A stretch of DNA of 64,000 nt from Streptomyces sp. NBC_01283 (GCF_041435335.1 NZ_CP108430.1:2108001-2172000), one strand, 5' to 3'. Shown: positions 17,514 to 26,251, numbered from the stretch's first letter. Notes: generated by a model from the letters alone, not told the origin. Numbers and translations: made by a program.

Positions 17514-18971
17514 TCAGAGTTCGATCCAGCCGGCCGCGAGGGCGATCACTCCCACGACGGCGCCCGCGATCGAGACGGCGCAGATGACGGCCTCGCGCGG
17601 GGAGAACAGACGCCGGTTCTGTTCCCGCCGGGCCTTGATGAACAGGAGCGTCGCGGGGGCGTAGAGGAGGAAGGAGACCAGGACGAACTTGAGCCCGGCG
17701 GCGTACAGCAGGAACGCCGTGTACAGCGTGGCGATCACCGCGACCACGAGTTCCTTGCGGGTGCTCCGCCCGGCGACCTGCTCGCTGCCGGGGCCGAGCG
17801 CGATCTTGACGGCGAAGCAGGCCGCGAGCAGGAACGGGATGAGGCTGAGCGCGCTGGTCAGGTCGAGCGCGAAGTTGAACGCGTCGTCGGAGAACATCGT
17901 GACGACCAGGACCACCTGGCTCAGTGCGGTGGTCATCAGGAGCGCGGGGACCGGCACGTCCTGCGATGTGGCCTTGCGCAGGAAGCGGGGCATGTCGTCG
18001 TCCTTCGCGGCGACGAAGAGCACTTCCGCGGCCATCAGCGTCCAGGCGAGGTAGGCGCCGAGCACGGAGACGATGAGCCCGACGCTGACGAAGACCTTGC
18101 CCCAGGTACCGACGGCCTCCTCCAGGACGCCCGCCATGGAGGGCTGGCGCAGCTCGGCGATCTCCGCCATCGGCATGATCCCGTACGACACGATGGTGAC
18201 GGAGGCGAAGACGGCGAAGACGCTGAGGAAGCCCAGGATCGTGGCCCTGCCGACGTCCTCGCGGCGTTTGGCGTGCCGGGAGTAGACGCTGGCGCCCTCG
18301 ACCCCGAGGAAGACGAAGACGGTGGCCAGCATGGTGCCGCGCACCTGGTTGAAGAGTGATCCCGCGTAGTCGGCGCCGCCGAAGTTGTCCGCGAACACGG
18401 ACGCGTCGAAGAAGAAGAGCGCCAGGATCACGAAGACGATGATCGGCACGATCTTGGCGACGGTGACGATCCGGTTGATCGCCGCCGCTTCCTTGACCCC
18501 GCGCCGGATCAGCAGGAAGAACCCCCACAGTCCGAACGACGACAGGACGACGGCGAGCAGGGTGTCGCCGTCGCCGAGGGTCGGCCAGATGGCCCCGACG
18601 GTCGACATGATGAGCACCCAGTAGGTGACGTTGCCGACGCACGCGCTGGCCCAGTAACCGAAGGCGGAGAAGAAGCCGAGGTACTCGCCGAACCCGGCCT
18701 TCGCGTAGGCGTAGACACCGGCGTCGAGGTCCGGTCTGCGGACGGCGAGGGTCTGGAAGACGAACGCGAGCATCAGCATGCCCGTACCGGCGATCGCCCA
18801 GGCGATCAGGGCGCCCGCGACACCGGTCTCCTGCGCGAACCGTCGTGGCAGCGAGAACACGCCCGCGCCGACCATGGAGCCGACGACCATCATCGTCAGC
18901 GTGGTGAGGGTCAGCTTGACGGCCGGTGATGCTCCGGCGGTGGCCCGGTCACTCGTCTCTGCGTGGCTCAT
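17514..18971 (-). CDS. Basic amino-acid/polyamine antiporter (ArcD-like, APC superfamily)
   Basis: Inner-membrane exchanger of 485 residues with about 12 hydrophobic segments. The first helix carries the APC signature MMVVGSMVGAGVFSLPRRF, and GVEGASVYSRHAKRREDVG is the conserved loop of the arginine/ornithine antiporter branch. GAGGAG precedes the ATG at 18969-18971. It sits 39 bases upstream of arcA, so it most likely brings in arginine in exchange for ornithine or citrulline. A charged, alanine-rich cytoplasmic N-terminus precedes helix one. Confidence 0.9.
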   Translation of the reverse strand: MSHAETSDRATAGASPAVKLTLTTLTMMVVGSMVGAGVFSLPRRFAQETGVAGALIAWAIAGTGMLMLAFVFQTLAVRRPDLDAGVYAYAKAGFGEYLGFFSAFGYWASACVGNVTYWVLIMSTVGAIWPTLGDGDTLLAVVLSSFGLWGFFLLIRRGVKEAAAINRIVTVAKIVPIIVFVILALFFFDASVFADNFGGADYAGSLFNQVRGTMLATVFVFLGVEGASVYSRHAKRREDVGRATILGFLSVFAVFASVTIVSYGIMPMAEIAELRQPSMAGVLEEAVGTWGKVFVSVGLIVSVLGAYLAWTLMAAEVLFVAAKDDDMPRFLRKATSQDVPVPALLMTTALSQVVLVVTMFSDDAFNFALDLTSALSLIPFLLAACFAVKIALGPGSEQVAGRSTRKELVVAVIATLYTAFLLYAAGLKFVLVSFLLYAPATLLFIKARREQNRRLFSPREAVICAVSIAGAVVGVIALAAGWIEL

Positions 18972-19132
18972 GGACTCCTCGTCAGCTCCCGTCGGGGCGG
19001 GCGCCGGGGGAACGACTGACCACCCTGTGCGGGAATCTATCCCCAGTGGACCGAGTTGTCCTGATATGAAATCGCAGGCCGACGGTGTCCGCGATCCGGC
19101 CTGACCCAGCAGCAGCCCCCGGAGGATGCAGA

Positions 19133-20188
19133 GTGCACGGTGAGTACAAGGTCCCCGGCGGCAAGCTCGTCGTCGTGGATCTGGAGGTCGAGGACGGCGT
19201 GCTGCGGCACGTGCGGGTGGCGGGGGACTTCTTCCTGGAGCCCGACGAGGCGTTCGATGCCCTGAGCCGCGCCCTGGAGGGCGCACCCGCCGACACCGAC
19301 GCGGCGGGCCTCGCCGCCCGCGTCGACGCGGCGCTCCCCGAGGGCACGGTGCTGTACGGACTCACTTCGGAGGGGGTGGGCGTCGCGGTGCGCCGCGCCC
19401 TCGCGCACGCCACCGACTGGACCGACTACGACTGGCAGCTGATCCACGAGGCCCCCGAGTCGCCCGCTCTGCTCATGGCCCTGGACGAGGTGCTCACCGA
19501 GGAGGTCGCCGCCGGGCGCCGCCCGCCGACGCTGCGGGTGTGGGAGTGGGCGTCCCCGGCGGTCGTCATCGGCAGCTTCCAGTCCCTGCGCAACGAAGTG
19601 GACCCGGCGGGCGCCGAGCGGCACGGCATCGAGGTGGTGCGCCGGATCAGTGGCGGCGGCGCCATGTTCTGCGAGCCGGGCAACGCCATCACGTACTCGC
19701 TCTCGGTGCCCGACTCCCTCGTGCAGGGCCTGTCCTTCGCCGACAGTTACGCCTATCTGGACGACTGGGTGCTGGAAGCCCTCGGCGACATGGGCATCAA
19801 GGCGTGGTACCAACCGCTGAACGACATCGCCACCGACGCGGGGAAGGTCGCGGGCGCCGCCCAGAAGCGGGTCGCGGGCGGGCACGGCGCCGTGCTGCAC
19901 CACGTGACCATGTCGTACGACATCGACGCGGACAAGATGGTCGAGGTGCTCCGCATCGGCCGCGAGAAGCTCTCGGACAAGGGCACGAGGAGCGCGAAGA
20001 AGCGTGTGGATCCGCTGCGCCGCCAGACGGGTCTGCCCCGGGAGGCCGTGATCGAGCGGATGCTCGACTCCTTCCGCACGCGGTACGGCCTGACGGCGGG
20101 CAAGGCCACGGACGAGGAGATGGCCAGGGCGCGGGAGCTGGCCCGTACGAAGTTCAGCTCGCCGGAGTGGACGGCGCGGGTGCCGTAG
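19133..20188 (+). CDS. Lipoate--protein ligase-like protein with permuted domain order
   Basis: A 351-residue protein. Residues 1-~85 resemble the small accessory (C-terminal) domain of LplA, with GEYKVPGGKLVVVDLEVEDG and FFLEPDEAFD. Residues ~110-345 form the LplA/BPL catalytic domain, with LRVWEWASPAVVIGSFQS and VVRRISGGGAMFC, the lipoyl-AMP binding loop, and later DIATDAGKVAGAAQKR with the catalytic-lysine region. So the accessory domain comes first, opposite to E. coli LplA. It would attach lipoate (or octanoate) to dehydrogenase E2 or H proteins. The GTG at 19133 has GGAGG 7 bases upstream. Its 3' end overlaps the converging gene by 35 bases. Confidence 0.87.
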   Translation: MHGEYKVPGGKLVVVDLEVEDGVLRHVRVAGDFFLEPDEAFDALSRALEGAPADTDAAGLAARVDAALPEGTVLYGLTSEGVGVAVRRALAHATDWTDYDWQLIHEAPESPALLMALDEVLTEEVAAGRRPPTLRVWEWASPAVVIGSFQSLRNEVDPAGAERHGIEVVRRISGGGAMFCEPGNAITYSLSVPDSLVQGLSFADSYAYLDDWVLEALGDMGIKAWYQPLNDIATDAGKVAGAAQKRVAGGHGAVLHHVTMSYDIDADKMVEVLRIGREKLSDKGTRSAKKRVDPLRRQTGLPREAVIERMLDSFRTRYGLTAGKATDEEMARARELARTKFSSPEWTARVP

Positions 20189-20912
20189 GCCGGGACGGGT
20201 TCATCTCGTCCGACGGGCTCCGCTGCCAGGCGGTGGTGCCGATGCGGCCGGTGTTGCCGAGGTCGATGCGGCCTTCCGGGGTCACGGTTGCCGGGCCGGC
20301 GCCGGGGGCCGGGGTGACCTTGAGATAGGTGCCGCTGACGGCGGTCGTCGTCGTGTCGGTGACGGTGTTGCGCCAGGCGAGGACGGTGTAGGCCTGCTGC
20401 CCGTGTTTGAGCGAGACGGAGTGGTGCGCGCCGGGGTCGTCGTCCCTCGTCATGATGGGCTCGGTGCCTTCGAGGATCTGTACGTCGAGGGGCTCGCGGT
20501 GCTCGTCGAGGACCCGCAGCTTCGGGTAGCCCTTCAGGCGGTAGGTGTCCTTGCCGCAGTTGGTCAGCGTCACGCTCATCGCGCGCAGGCCCATGGCGGC
20601 GCTGACGATGCCCGCCTCGATGCGGACCCCGGACGTGGGGCAGGACGCCGAGGGCGCGTCGGACACTTCGGGCACCTCGGGCGGCGCGGTCTGTACGGGG
20701 TCCCCCGTGGGCGAGTCGGGGCCGGTGGGGGCGGCCATGCCGTCCTCCGCCGTGGACCGGTCATCCTCGGCAGGCGCCGTACGCCCGGGATCCCGCTCCC
20801 GATCCAGCTCCTCCGAGAGCCCGCATCCGGAGGCGAGCAGGACCACGGCCGCGAGGACGGCTATGCGTCCGGTGACGTGTCCGGAGGCGTGTCTGAACGG
20901 TATGGCGGTCAC
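20154..20912 (-). CDS. DUF4232-type secreted lipoprotein
   Basis: Exported lipoprotein of about 252 residues. The signal segment (GRIAVLAAVVLLASGCG) ends in lipobox LASGC. A Pro/Asp/Thr-rich linker to about residue 100 precedes a DUF4232-like beta domain with paired cysteines (SASCPTSGVRIEAG ... VTLTNCGKDTYRLKGYP), a fold frequent in streptomycete lipoproteins. The GTG at 20910-20912 is the only canonical start close to the signal; no good ribosome site is visible. Function unknown. Its last 35 bases overlap the lipoate ligase gene tail to tail. Confidence 0.8.
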   Translation of the reverse strand: MTAIPFRHASGHVTGRIAVLAAVVLLASGCGLSEELDRERDPGRTAPAEDDRSTAEDGMAAPTGPDSPTGDPVQTAPPEVPEVSDAPSASCPTSGVRIEAGIVSAAMGLRAMSVTLTNCGKDTYRLKGYPKLRVLDEHREPLDVQILEGTEPIMTRDDDPGAHHSVSLKHGQQAYTVLAWRNTVTDTTTTAVSGTYLKVTPAPGAGPATVTPEGRIDLGNTGRIGTTAWQRSPSDEMNPSRPTAPAPSTPAS

Positions 20913-20997
20913 GCGGAGATCATGCCATGGCCAGAGTTTCCTCCTGGTTGAGTGCTGAGCACCGCGACGCCCTAAGAGCTCTGCCTCGATCACGCAC

Positions 20998-21666
20998 CTA
21001 CTGACTCGCGTTGCGGGCCTCGACGAGCCCCGACTCGTAGGCGAAGACGACCAGTTGGGCCCGGTCACGCGCCCCGAGCTTCGTCATCGCCCGGCTCACA
21101 TGCGTCTTCGCCGTGAACGGGCTGATCACCATGTGCGTGGCGATCTCCTCGTTCGTCAGTCCGCGCGCGGCAAGCGCGGTGACCTCACGCTCCCGGCGGG
21201 TGAGGTTCTCCAGACCCGGCGCGGTGGCCCGGTCCGGCGGCCGGGAGACGAACTCGCCGATCAGCCTGCTGGTCACCGAGGGCGAGAGCAGGGAGTCCCC
21301 GCGCGCGACGATCTCGATGCCGTGCAGCAGGTCGGCGGGCTCCGTGTCCTTCAGCAGAAAGCCGCTGGCCCCGGCGCGCAGGGCGTCGAAGACGTACTCA
21401 TCGAGGCCGTAGTTGGTGAGGATCACGACGCGTACGCCGCCGAGGCGCGGGTCGGCGGCGATCCGGCGCGTCGCCTCGATGCCGGTCATCACCGGCATCT
21501 GTACGTCGATGAGCGCCACGTCCGGCACGCACTCCCGCACGAGTGCGACCCCACGCTCCCCGTCGGCGGCCTCCCCCACCACCTCGATGCCGTCCTCGGC
21601 GTCGAGCAGCGCACGGAACCCGGCGCGCATCAACGCCTGGTCGTCGACGAGCGCCACCCGGATCAC
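20998..21666 (-). CDS. NarL/LuxR-family response regulator
   Basis: Two-component output regulator, 222 residues. The receiver has the acidic pair in RVALVDDQ, phospho-acceptor Asp in VALIDVQMP and the conserved Lys in GFLLKDTEP. The C-terminal LuxR helix-turn-helix runs LTRREREVTALAARGLTNEE through KTHVSRAMTKLGARDRAQLV. The GTG start overlaps the kinase stop (GTGA), so the pair is translationally coupled. No obvious target gene neighbours it. Confidence 0.93.
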   Translation of the reverse strand: MIRVALVDDQALMRAGFRALLDAEDGIEVVGEAADGERGVALVRECVPDVALIDVQMPVMTGIEATRRIAADPRLGGVRVVILTNYGLDEYVFDALRAGASGFLLKDTEPADLLHGIEIVARGDSLLSPSVTSRLIGEFVSRPPDRATAPGLENLTRREREVTALAARGLTNEEIATHMVISPFTAKTHVSRAMTKLGARDRAQLVVFAYESGLVEARNASQ

Positions 21667-22895
21667 GCGCCCTCCCCGGAATGCCACCCGGCATCAGCGG
21701 CCACCGTCACTCCCCCGGACGCTTCGGCCCGGTCGACTCCCCTCACCGACGGCTCGCCCACCAACGTCTCGTATTCCAAAGGCAGTTCGGCCCGCACCAG
21801 GAATCCCCCCTCGCTCCTCGGCCCCGCCCGCAGCGTCCCGCCCAAGGAGGCGACCCGCTCCCGCATCCCCGTGAGTCCGGTGCCTTCCACCGGCGGCCGG
21901 TCCGCTTCGGCGACCCCGTCGTCCTCCACCCGGACCCCCAACACCCGCTCCCCGTAGTCGAGTCCGACCGTCACCTCCGCGGAGCCCCCCGCATGGCGTG
22001 CCGCGTTGGTGAGGCCTTCCTGCACGATCCGGTACGCCGCCCGCTCCAGGTCACCGGCCAGCGGCCGCTCCCGGCCACGCACCGTCAGCTCCACCGCGAG
22101 CCCGGCCGCCCGCGCACGTTCGACGAGCAGTGCCGGGCTTCCCGCCGGTTCGTCCGTGCGCAACACCGTGAGCGTGGAACGCAGTTCGCGCATCGCCTCG
22201 CCGCTCGCCTCCTGGATGGCGAGCAGCGCGGGCGGTACGTCCTCGCCCCGCTTGCGGGCGAGGTGGACGGCCACCCCCGCCTGGAGCTTGACGATCGAGA
22301 TGCTGTGCGTCAGCGAGTCGTGCAGTTCGCGTGCGATCCGCAGCCGTTCCTCGCCCGCCCTGCGCAGCGCCGCCTCCTCGCGGGTCCGCTCGGCCTCCAT
22401 GGCCCGCTGCTCGGTCTGGCGCAGATACGCCTGCCAGTTCTTGTCGGCGAGCCCCGTGACCAGGGCGCACAGGAACCAGCCGGCCAGGAGCAGCGTCCGT
22501 TGCATGACGTCGTCCGACGCCTCCCCCGCCACCGTGAAGCCCACGAGGAACACCCCGGCGGCGAGGGCGGCGAGGCCCCGGTGGGCGGCGCGAGCGGCCG
22601 TGTGCACGGCCGCGACCACCGGAATCGCCGCGACGCTGCCCGCGCCCCCGTACACCACCTCGCCGAGCAGGCAGGCCGTGGTGAAGGCGAGCACGGTGCG
22701 TGGCACCCTGCGATGCACGGCCAGGGCCAGCGAACCACCGGCGATCAGGGCGTAGTCGAGTAACCCCGCACCACCGTCACCCAGCATCACCGCGACCGAG
22801 ACGATCACGCCCACCACAACGGCGAGCACCAGATCCCCGACCCACTCCTGCCGCACCCGCTCCCTAACCCACTCCCGCACACTCACCCGCCTCAC
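21663..22895 (-). CDS. Sensor histidine kinase (HisKA_3 type)
   Basis: Membrane sensor of 410 residues. About four to five hydrophobic helices occupy residues ~18-150, including LVLAVVVGVIVSVAVMLG. A coiled linker rich in Arg/Glu then leads to the phospho-acceptor box RIARELHDSLTHSISI. The ATPase domain shows NAARHAGG, VRVEDDGVAEAD and GTGLTGMRERV. The C-terminal ~40 residues are an unusual extension past the ATPase domain. The GTG at 22893-22895 has GGGAGG only 3 bases away; the GTG at codon 4 is better spaced. It is coupled to the response regulator downstream. Confidence 0.92.
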   Translation of the reverse strand: MRRVSVREWVRERVRQEWVGDLVLAVVVGVIVSVAVMLGDGGAGLLDYALIAGGSLALAVHRRVPRTVLAFTTACLLGEVVYGGAGSVAAIPVVAAVHTAARAAHRGLAALAAGVFLVGFTVAGEASDDVMQRTLLLAGWFLCALVTGLADKNWQAYLRQTEQRAMEAERTREEAALRRAGEERLRIARELHDSLTHSISIVKLQAGVAVHLARKRGEDVPPALLAIQEASGEAMRELRSTLTVLRTDEPAGSPALLVERARAAGLAVELTVRGRERPLAGDLERAAYRIVQEGLTNAARHAGGSAEVTVGLDYGERVLGVRVEDDGVAEADRPPVEGTGLTGMRERVASLGGTLRAGPRSEGGFLVRAELPLEYETLVGEPSVRGVDRAEASGGVTVAADAGWHSGEGA

Positions 22896-22987
22896 CAGCC
22901 TCCCGCGCTGCGGCGTATCCCCCGCCGTGTTCAGAAACGATAGGTGCCGCCACGGACGAGCGCGTCACCCCAACAGACTGCTCTCGC

Positions 22988-23007
22988 ACTACTCCCCGCG
23001 CAGTAGT
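22988..23007. promoter_or_regulatory. Inverted repeat ACTACT-N8-AGTAGT in the kinase / CMD divergent region
   Basis: A perfect 6-bp dyad with an 8-base spacer lies about 90 bases before the CMD-fold gene and about 90 bases before the kinase start. It is the only clear symmetry in this 200-base region and is a candidate operator, for example for the adjacent response regulator. Confidence 0.35.
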
Positions 23008-23096
23008 CGTGGGCCCGCACGAACCCCGGCGGCTCAGCCCGAACTGCCTTCCGGCGGACGACGACCCGAGGCATCGGGTGCCGCCAGCATCGGGCC

Positions 23097-24134
23097 ATGG
23101 CAACCTACCGATACACCGATCCCGTACTCCCGAAGTCCGCGTCCGGCAGGACCGCCGAGGCCTACGCGCAGATGGCCGCCGACTTCGGCATCGCCGAGCC
23201 CGCGCCGCTCGTCGCCCTCAGCCCGGCGCCCGAACTGCTCACCGCCGCCTGGTCCTTGCTCCGCGAGTCCCTGCTGGCCGCCGGCGACGACACTTTCGGC
23301 AGCGGCGGCACGACCCGCACCGACCGCGAACTGGTCGCCGTGGGTGTCTCGCTCGCCAACCGCTGCCCGTTCTGCGTGAACGCGCACACGATGATGCTGC
23401 ACGCCACCGGCGACCACCGCGTCGCCGAGCGGGTGCTGCGCGGCGAGGAGCCCGAGGACCCGGCGCAGGCGCGACTGCTCGCCTGGGGCAAGGCCACCCG
23501 GACACCCCAGGTGCCGGAGCTCGGCCCGCCGCCCTTCCCGCGCGCCCACGCCCCCGCCCACATCGGCACCGCGCTCACCTTCCACTTCATCAACCGCGTC
23601 GCGTCCGCGCTGATCACCGAGGCCATCCTGCCGTGCAACGCGCAGCGCTTCCGGGCGGTGCGCTCGATCGGCGGCCGGACCCTCCACAAGGCAGTGCGCC
23701 GCTCCTTCACCCCCGGCGACTCGCTGTCCCTGCTCGACGACCCGCAGCCCGGGCCTTCCTGGGCCGCGGGCACACCCATCGGCACCGCCTACGCCGCGCT
23801 GCGTACCGCGGCGACGACGGGCGCGGGCCTCCTGGACGAGGCCGACCTGGCCCTCGTGCGGGCGACGGTGGCCGCATGGGACGGCACGCATCCGCCGCTG
23901 GCCTGGGAGGCCCTGCCCGACCGCGCGTCCCGCCCGGGGGCACGGCTCGCGCTGCTCGCCGCGCTCGCCCCGTACCGCATCACCGACGAGGACGTGGCGG
24001 CCTGGAAGAAGCCGCCGTTCAGCGACCACTGCCTCGTACACCTGATCGCGTTCGGCGCGTTCACGGCGGTCGACCGCATCGAGACCGCGCTCGCGGCGCA
24101 GCACGCGGCCCACCAGGCCGAGGAGACAGCATGA
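23097..24134 (+). CDS. Carboxymuconolactone decarboxylase-fold (AhpD-like) protein, long form
   Basis: A 345-residue protein with an AhpD-like redox core: the motif RCPFCVNAHTMML near residue 95 has the CxxC plus histidine of alkylhydroperoxidase D. A second, degenerate helical half follows (residues ~190-330), so it looks like a duplicated CMD fold with only one active CxxC. It probably reduces hydroperoxides or disulfides. The downstream methyltransferase gene overlaps it as ATGA, so the two are one operon. No ribosome site is evident before the ATG at 23097. Confidence 0.8.
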   Translation: MATYRYTDPVLPKSASGRTAEAYAQMAADFGIAEPAPLVALSPAPELLTAAWSLLRESLLAAGDDTFGSGGTTRTDRELVAVGVSLANRCPFCVNAHTMMLHATGDHRVAERVLRGEEPEDPAQARLLAWGKATRTPQVPELGPPPFPRAHAPAHIGTALTFHFINRVASALITEAILPCNAQRFRAVRSIGGRTLHKAVRRSFTPGDSLSLLDDPQPGPSWAAGTPIGTAYAALRTAATTGAGLLDEADLALVRATVAAWDGTHPPLAWEALPDRASRPGARLALLAALAPYRITDEDVAAWKKPPFSDHCLVHLIAFGAFTAVDRIETALAAQHAAHQAEETA

Positions 24135-24979
24135 CGACAGAGGCGACCGCGGGCCCCAACTCCCGTCAGGGCAAGGCCTGGAACGGCCCCCTGGGCACCC
24201 ACTGGGCCGGCCACCACGACCGCTACGACACGATGCTGTCCGGCGTGAACGACGCCCTCTTCGACGCCGCCGCCATCGGCGCCGGAGACCGCGTCCTGGA
24301 CGTCGGCTGCGGCGCCGGCGCCACCACCCGCATCGCGGCCCGCCTCGCCGCGCACGGCCACGCGGTGGGGGTCGACATCTCGGCGCCGCTCCTCGACCGC
24401 GCCCGCGCGAGCACGGCGTCCGACGGCATCACGAACGCGGCGTACGAACAGGCCGACGCCCAGCTCCACCCCTTCCCCGCGGCCGGGTACGACGTCGCGA
24501 TCAGCCGGGGCGGGGTGATGTTCTTCGCCGACCACACCGCCGCGTTCACGAACATCGCCCGTGCGCTGCGCCCCGGCGGGCGGCTGGTGTTCGTCTGTCC
24601 GCAGCCCGTCGGCGCGGAGAGCGAGGAGGCCCGGACGCTCGGCCTCTTCGCCGAGCTCCTGGCACAGGAGAGCGTCCCCGCGGCGCACGACGCCATGGCC
24701 TCGCTCTCCGACCCGGCCCGCATCCACGAGGTCCTCGCCGCCTACGAGGACGTGACGGTGACCCCCGTACCGGTGGAGACCGTGTGGGGCCGGACCCCGG
24801 CGGACGCCGTCGACTTCATGCTCTCGCGCACCCCGGACCGGACGGTCACCGAGGCGACACGGGTCTCCATGGAGGAGGTGTTCCGGCCGCATGCCACCGA
24901 GCACGGCGTGCGGCTGCGGGCGGGGGTGTGGCTGGTGACCGCGGTGCGCCCGGCCCGGACCCGCAGGGCCACGGCCTAG
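24131..24979 (+). CDS. Class I SAM-dependent methyltransferase
   Basis: A 282-residue methyltransferase of the Methyltransf_11/25 kind. Motif I is VLDVGCGAGATTR at about residues 56-68, with the acidic residue of motif II in GVDIS. AISRGGVMFFAD and LRPGGRLVFVCPQ fit motifs IV and V. The substrate is not deducible. The start ATG at 24131 overlaps the stop of the CMD-fold gene, implying joint expression and perhaps a joint small-molecule pathway. Confidence 0.87.
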   Translation: MTTEATAGPNSRQGKAWNGPLGTHWAGHHDRYDTMLSGVNDALFDAAAIGAGDRVLDVGCGAGATTRIAARLAAHGHAVGVDISAPLLDRARASTASDGITNAAYEQADAQLHPFPAAGYDVAISRGGVMFFADHTAAFTNIARALRPGGRLVFVCPQPVGAESEEARTLGLFAELLAQESVPAAHDAMASLSDPARIHEVLAAYEDVTVTPVPVETVWGRTPADAVDFMLSRTPDRTVTEATRVSMEEVFRPHATEHGVRLRAGVWLVTAVRPARTRRATA

Positions 24980-25091
24980 CTTTTCCCCGCTCCCCGTTCT
25001 CCTGCATCGCCCTGGTCTCACTCTTGAGGATCCGCCGTGACTTGCCCACCGCGCGGGCCGTGTCCGGCAGCTTCTTCGAGCCGAACAGCAC
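24980..25091 (-). pseudogene. tatA-like gene remnant
   Basis: Read on the minus strand, this stretch encodes VLFGSKKLPDTARAVGKSRR, then ILKSETRAMQEN. That is the hinge and amphipathic helix of a TatA protein (twin-arginine translocase). The transmembrane N-terminal helix is missing: upstream codons read as low-hydrophobic Pro/Arg sequence with a stop. Downstream the frame runs without a stop into the methyltransferase gene on the other strand. I therefore call it a 5'- and probably 3'-truncated relic, not a gene. Confidence 0.7.
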
Positions 25092-25161
25092 GGCGCGGGG
25101 AGGCCGGAGTTGTTGCCCCGGTCACGTCACATCAGCGGCGCGGGCGCCTTGGCTCGATTCA

Positions 25162-26121
25162 TCAATACGACGTCCAGGGCCGTAGTTTCTCGGGGTTCCG
25201 TACCGCCCACATGCGCGTGATCCGGTCGCCCTCGATGTCGAAGGCCAGCACGGACGTGGTGACGCCGTCGTGCTGGACCACCAGTCCGGGCTGGCCGTTC
25301 ACCGTGCGTTCCAGGATCGTCTGATCGAACGCCTGCTCGTCGATGACGGCGGAGACGGCGACCAGGTAACGCGCGATCTCCTCGCTTCCCACGAGGGGGC
25401 GGGGCGCGGAGTCGACCAGCCCTCCGCCGTCGGCGAGTGCCGTGGCGTCGGGGTCGAGGATACCGATGAGCGCGGCGATGTCCTTGGTTTCCCAGGCGTG
25501 CCTGAAGTCTCTGACGACGGCGGCGCGCCGGGCAGCCGACGGGGCGGGTACGTCCGAGGCACGGGTACGGCGGCGCGCCGACGAGGCGAGCCGGCGGCAC
25601 GCCGCCGGGCTGCGTCCGACGATCTCGGCCACTTCCGCGAAGGAGTAGCGGAAGACGTCGTGCAGGATGAACGCGACGCGCTCGGCCGGGGTCATCGATT
25701 CGAGCACGACGAGGAAAGCCATGCTGACCGACTCGTCGAGAGTGACCCGGTCGGCCGGGTCGGCGGTCGCGCCGCCCTGCCGCCCGTCGGCCCACTCCGT
25801 GCGATCGGGCAGCGGCTCCGGGATCCATTCGCCCACGTAGCTCTCGCGCCGGACCCGCGCCGAGCGGAGCTGGTCGAGGCAGATGCGCCCGGCGACCCTC
25901 GTCAGCCAGCCGCCGGGGGATTCGATGGCCTGCTGCTGCCGCGGGGACATCGCGTACCAGCGGACGTAGGCCTCCTGTACGACGTCCTCGGCATCCGCCA
26001 GGGAGCCGAGGAGCCGGTACGCGAGATTGATCAACTGGCGCCGTTCGCCCATGACCGCACTCAGGCTCGCGTCGATCTGTCCGTCGATCTGTCCGTCGCC
26101 GGGCTCGAACTGGGTCCCCAT
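25162..26121 (-). CDS. sigJ: ECF41-group RNA polymerase sigma factor (SigJ-like)
   Basis: Extracytoplasmic-function sigma factor of 319 residues with a fused SnoaL-like regulatory domain in place of an anti-sigma factor. Region 2 is ERRQLINLAYRLLGSLADAE onward with WYAM; region 4 includes VFRYSFAEVAEIVGRSPAAC. ECF41 hallmarks are present in slightly altered form: EWIPEPL between the regions (WLPEP in the group), LADGGG in the C-terminal domain (DGGGK), and RNPEKL near the end (NPDKL). Groups of this type normally regulate themselves and one CMD/oxidoreductase/epimerase gene. That fits the divergent AhpD-like gene and the mirrored promoters between them. Confidence 0.93.
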   Translation of the reverse strand: MGTQFEPGDGQIDGQIDASLSAVMGERRQLINLAYRLLGSLADAEDVVQEAYVRWYAMSPRQQQAIESPGGWLTRVAGRICLDQLRSARVRRESYVGEWIPEPLPDRTEWADGRQGGATADPADRVTLDESVSMAFLVVLESMTPAERVAFILHDVFRYSFAEVAEIVGRSPAACRRLASSARRRTRASDVPAPSAARRAAVVRDFRHAWETKDIAALIGILDPDATALADGGGLVDSAPRPLVGSEEIARYLVAVSAVIDEQAFDQTILERTVNGQPGLVVQHDGVTTSVLAFDIEGDRITRMWAVRNPEKLRPWTSY

Positions 26122-26184
26122 GTGTCGCCGCTCCCTTGCCGCGTCAGCCGTCCCGCGTCCGACGCGACAGCCTCTCCCACTCCC

Positions 26185-26210
26185 GACGGGACAGCCCCTC
26201 GGAATGTGAC
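26185..26210 (-). promoter_or_regulatory. Candidate ECF41-type promoter for the sigma factor gene
   Basis: On the minus strand: -35-like GTCACA (26205-26210), a 16-base spacer, then CGTC (26185-26188). This equals the ECF41 promoter pattern as I recall it (TGTCACA, about 16 bases, CGTC). It would give a leader of roughly 55-60 bases to the sigma factor start and implies self-activation. Confidence 0.65.
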
Positions 26211-26225
26211 GTCGCCCCCCCGCAC

Positions 26226-26251
26226 CTCACATTTCGAGGGGCTGTCCCGTC
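26226..26251 (+). promoter_or_regulatory. Candidate ECF41-type promoter for the AhpD-like / YceI genes
   Basis: On the plus strand: CTCACA (26226-26231), a 16-base spacer, then CGTC (26248-26251). It is the mirror image of the sigma factor promoter with one changed base in the -35 element (C for G). The leader to the ATG at 26343 would be about 85 bases. Confidence 0.6.

Noticed and set aside
16866..18359. 497-codon plus-strand frame across arcA and the antiporter
   Set aside because: Mirror frame of real genes with clear motifs on the other strand; composition is typical antisense Gly/Glu/Arg sequence.
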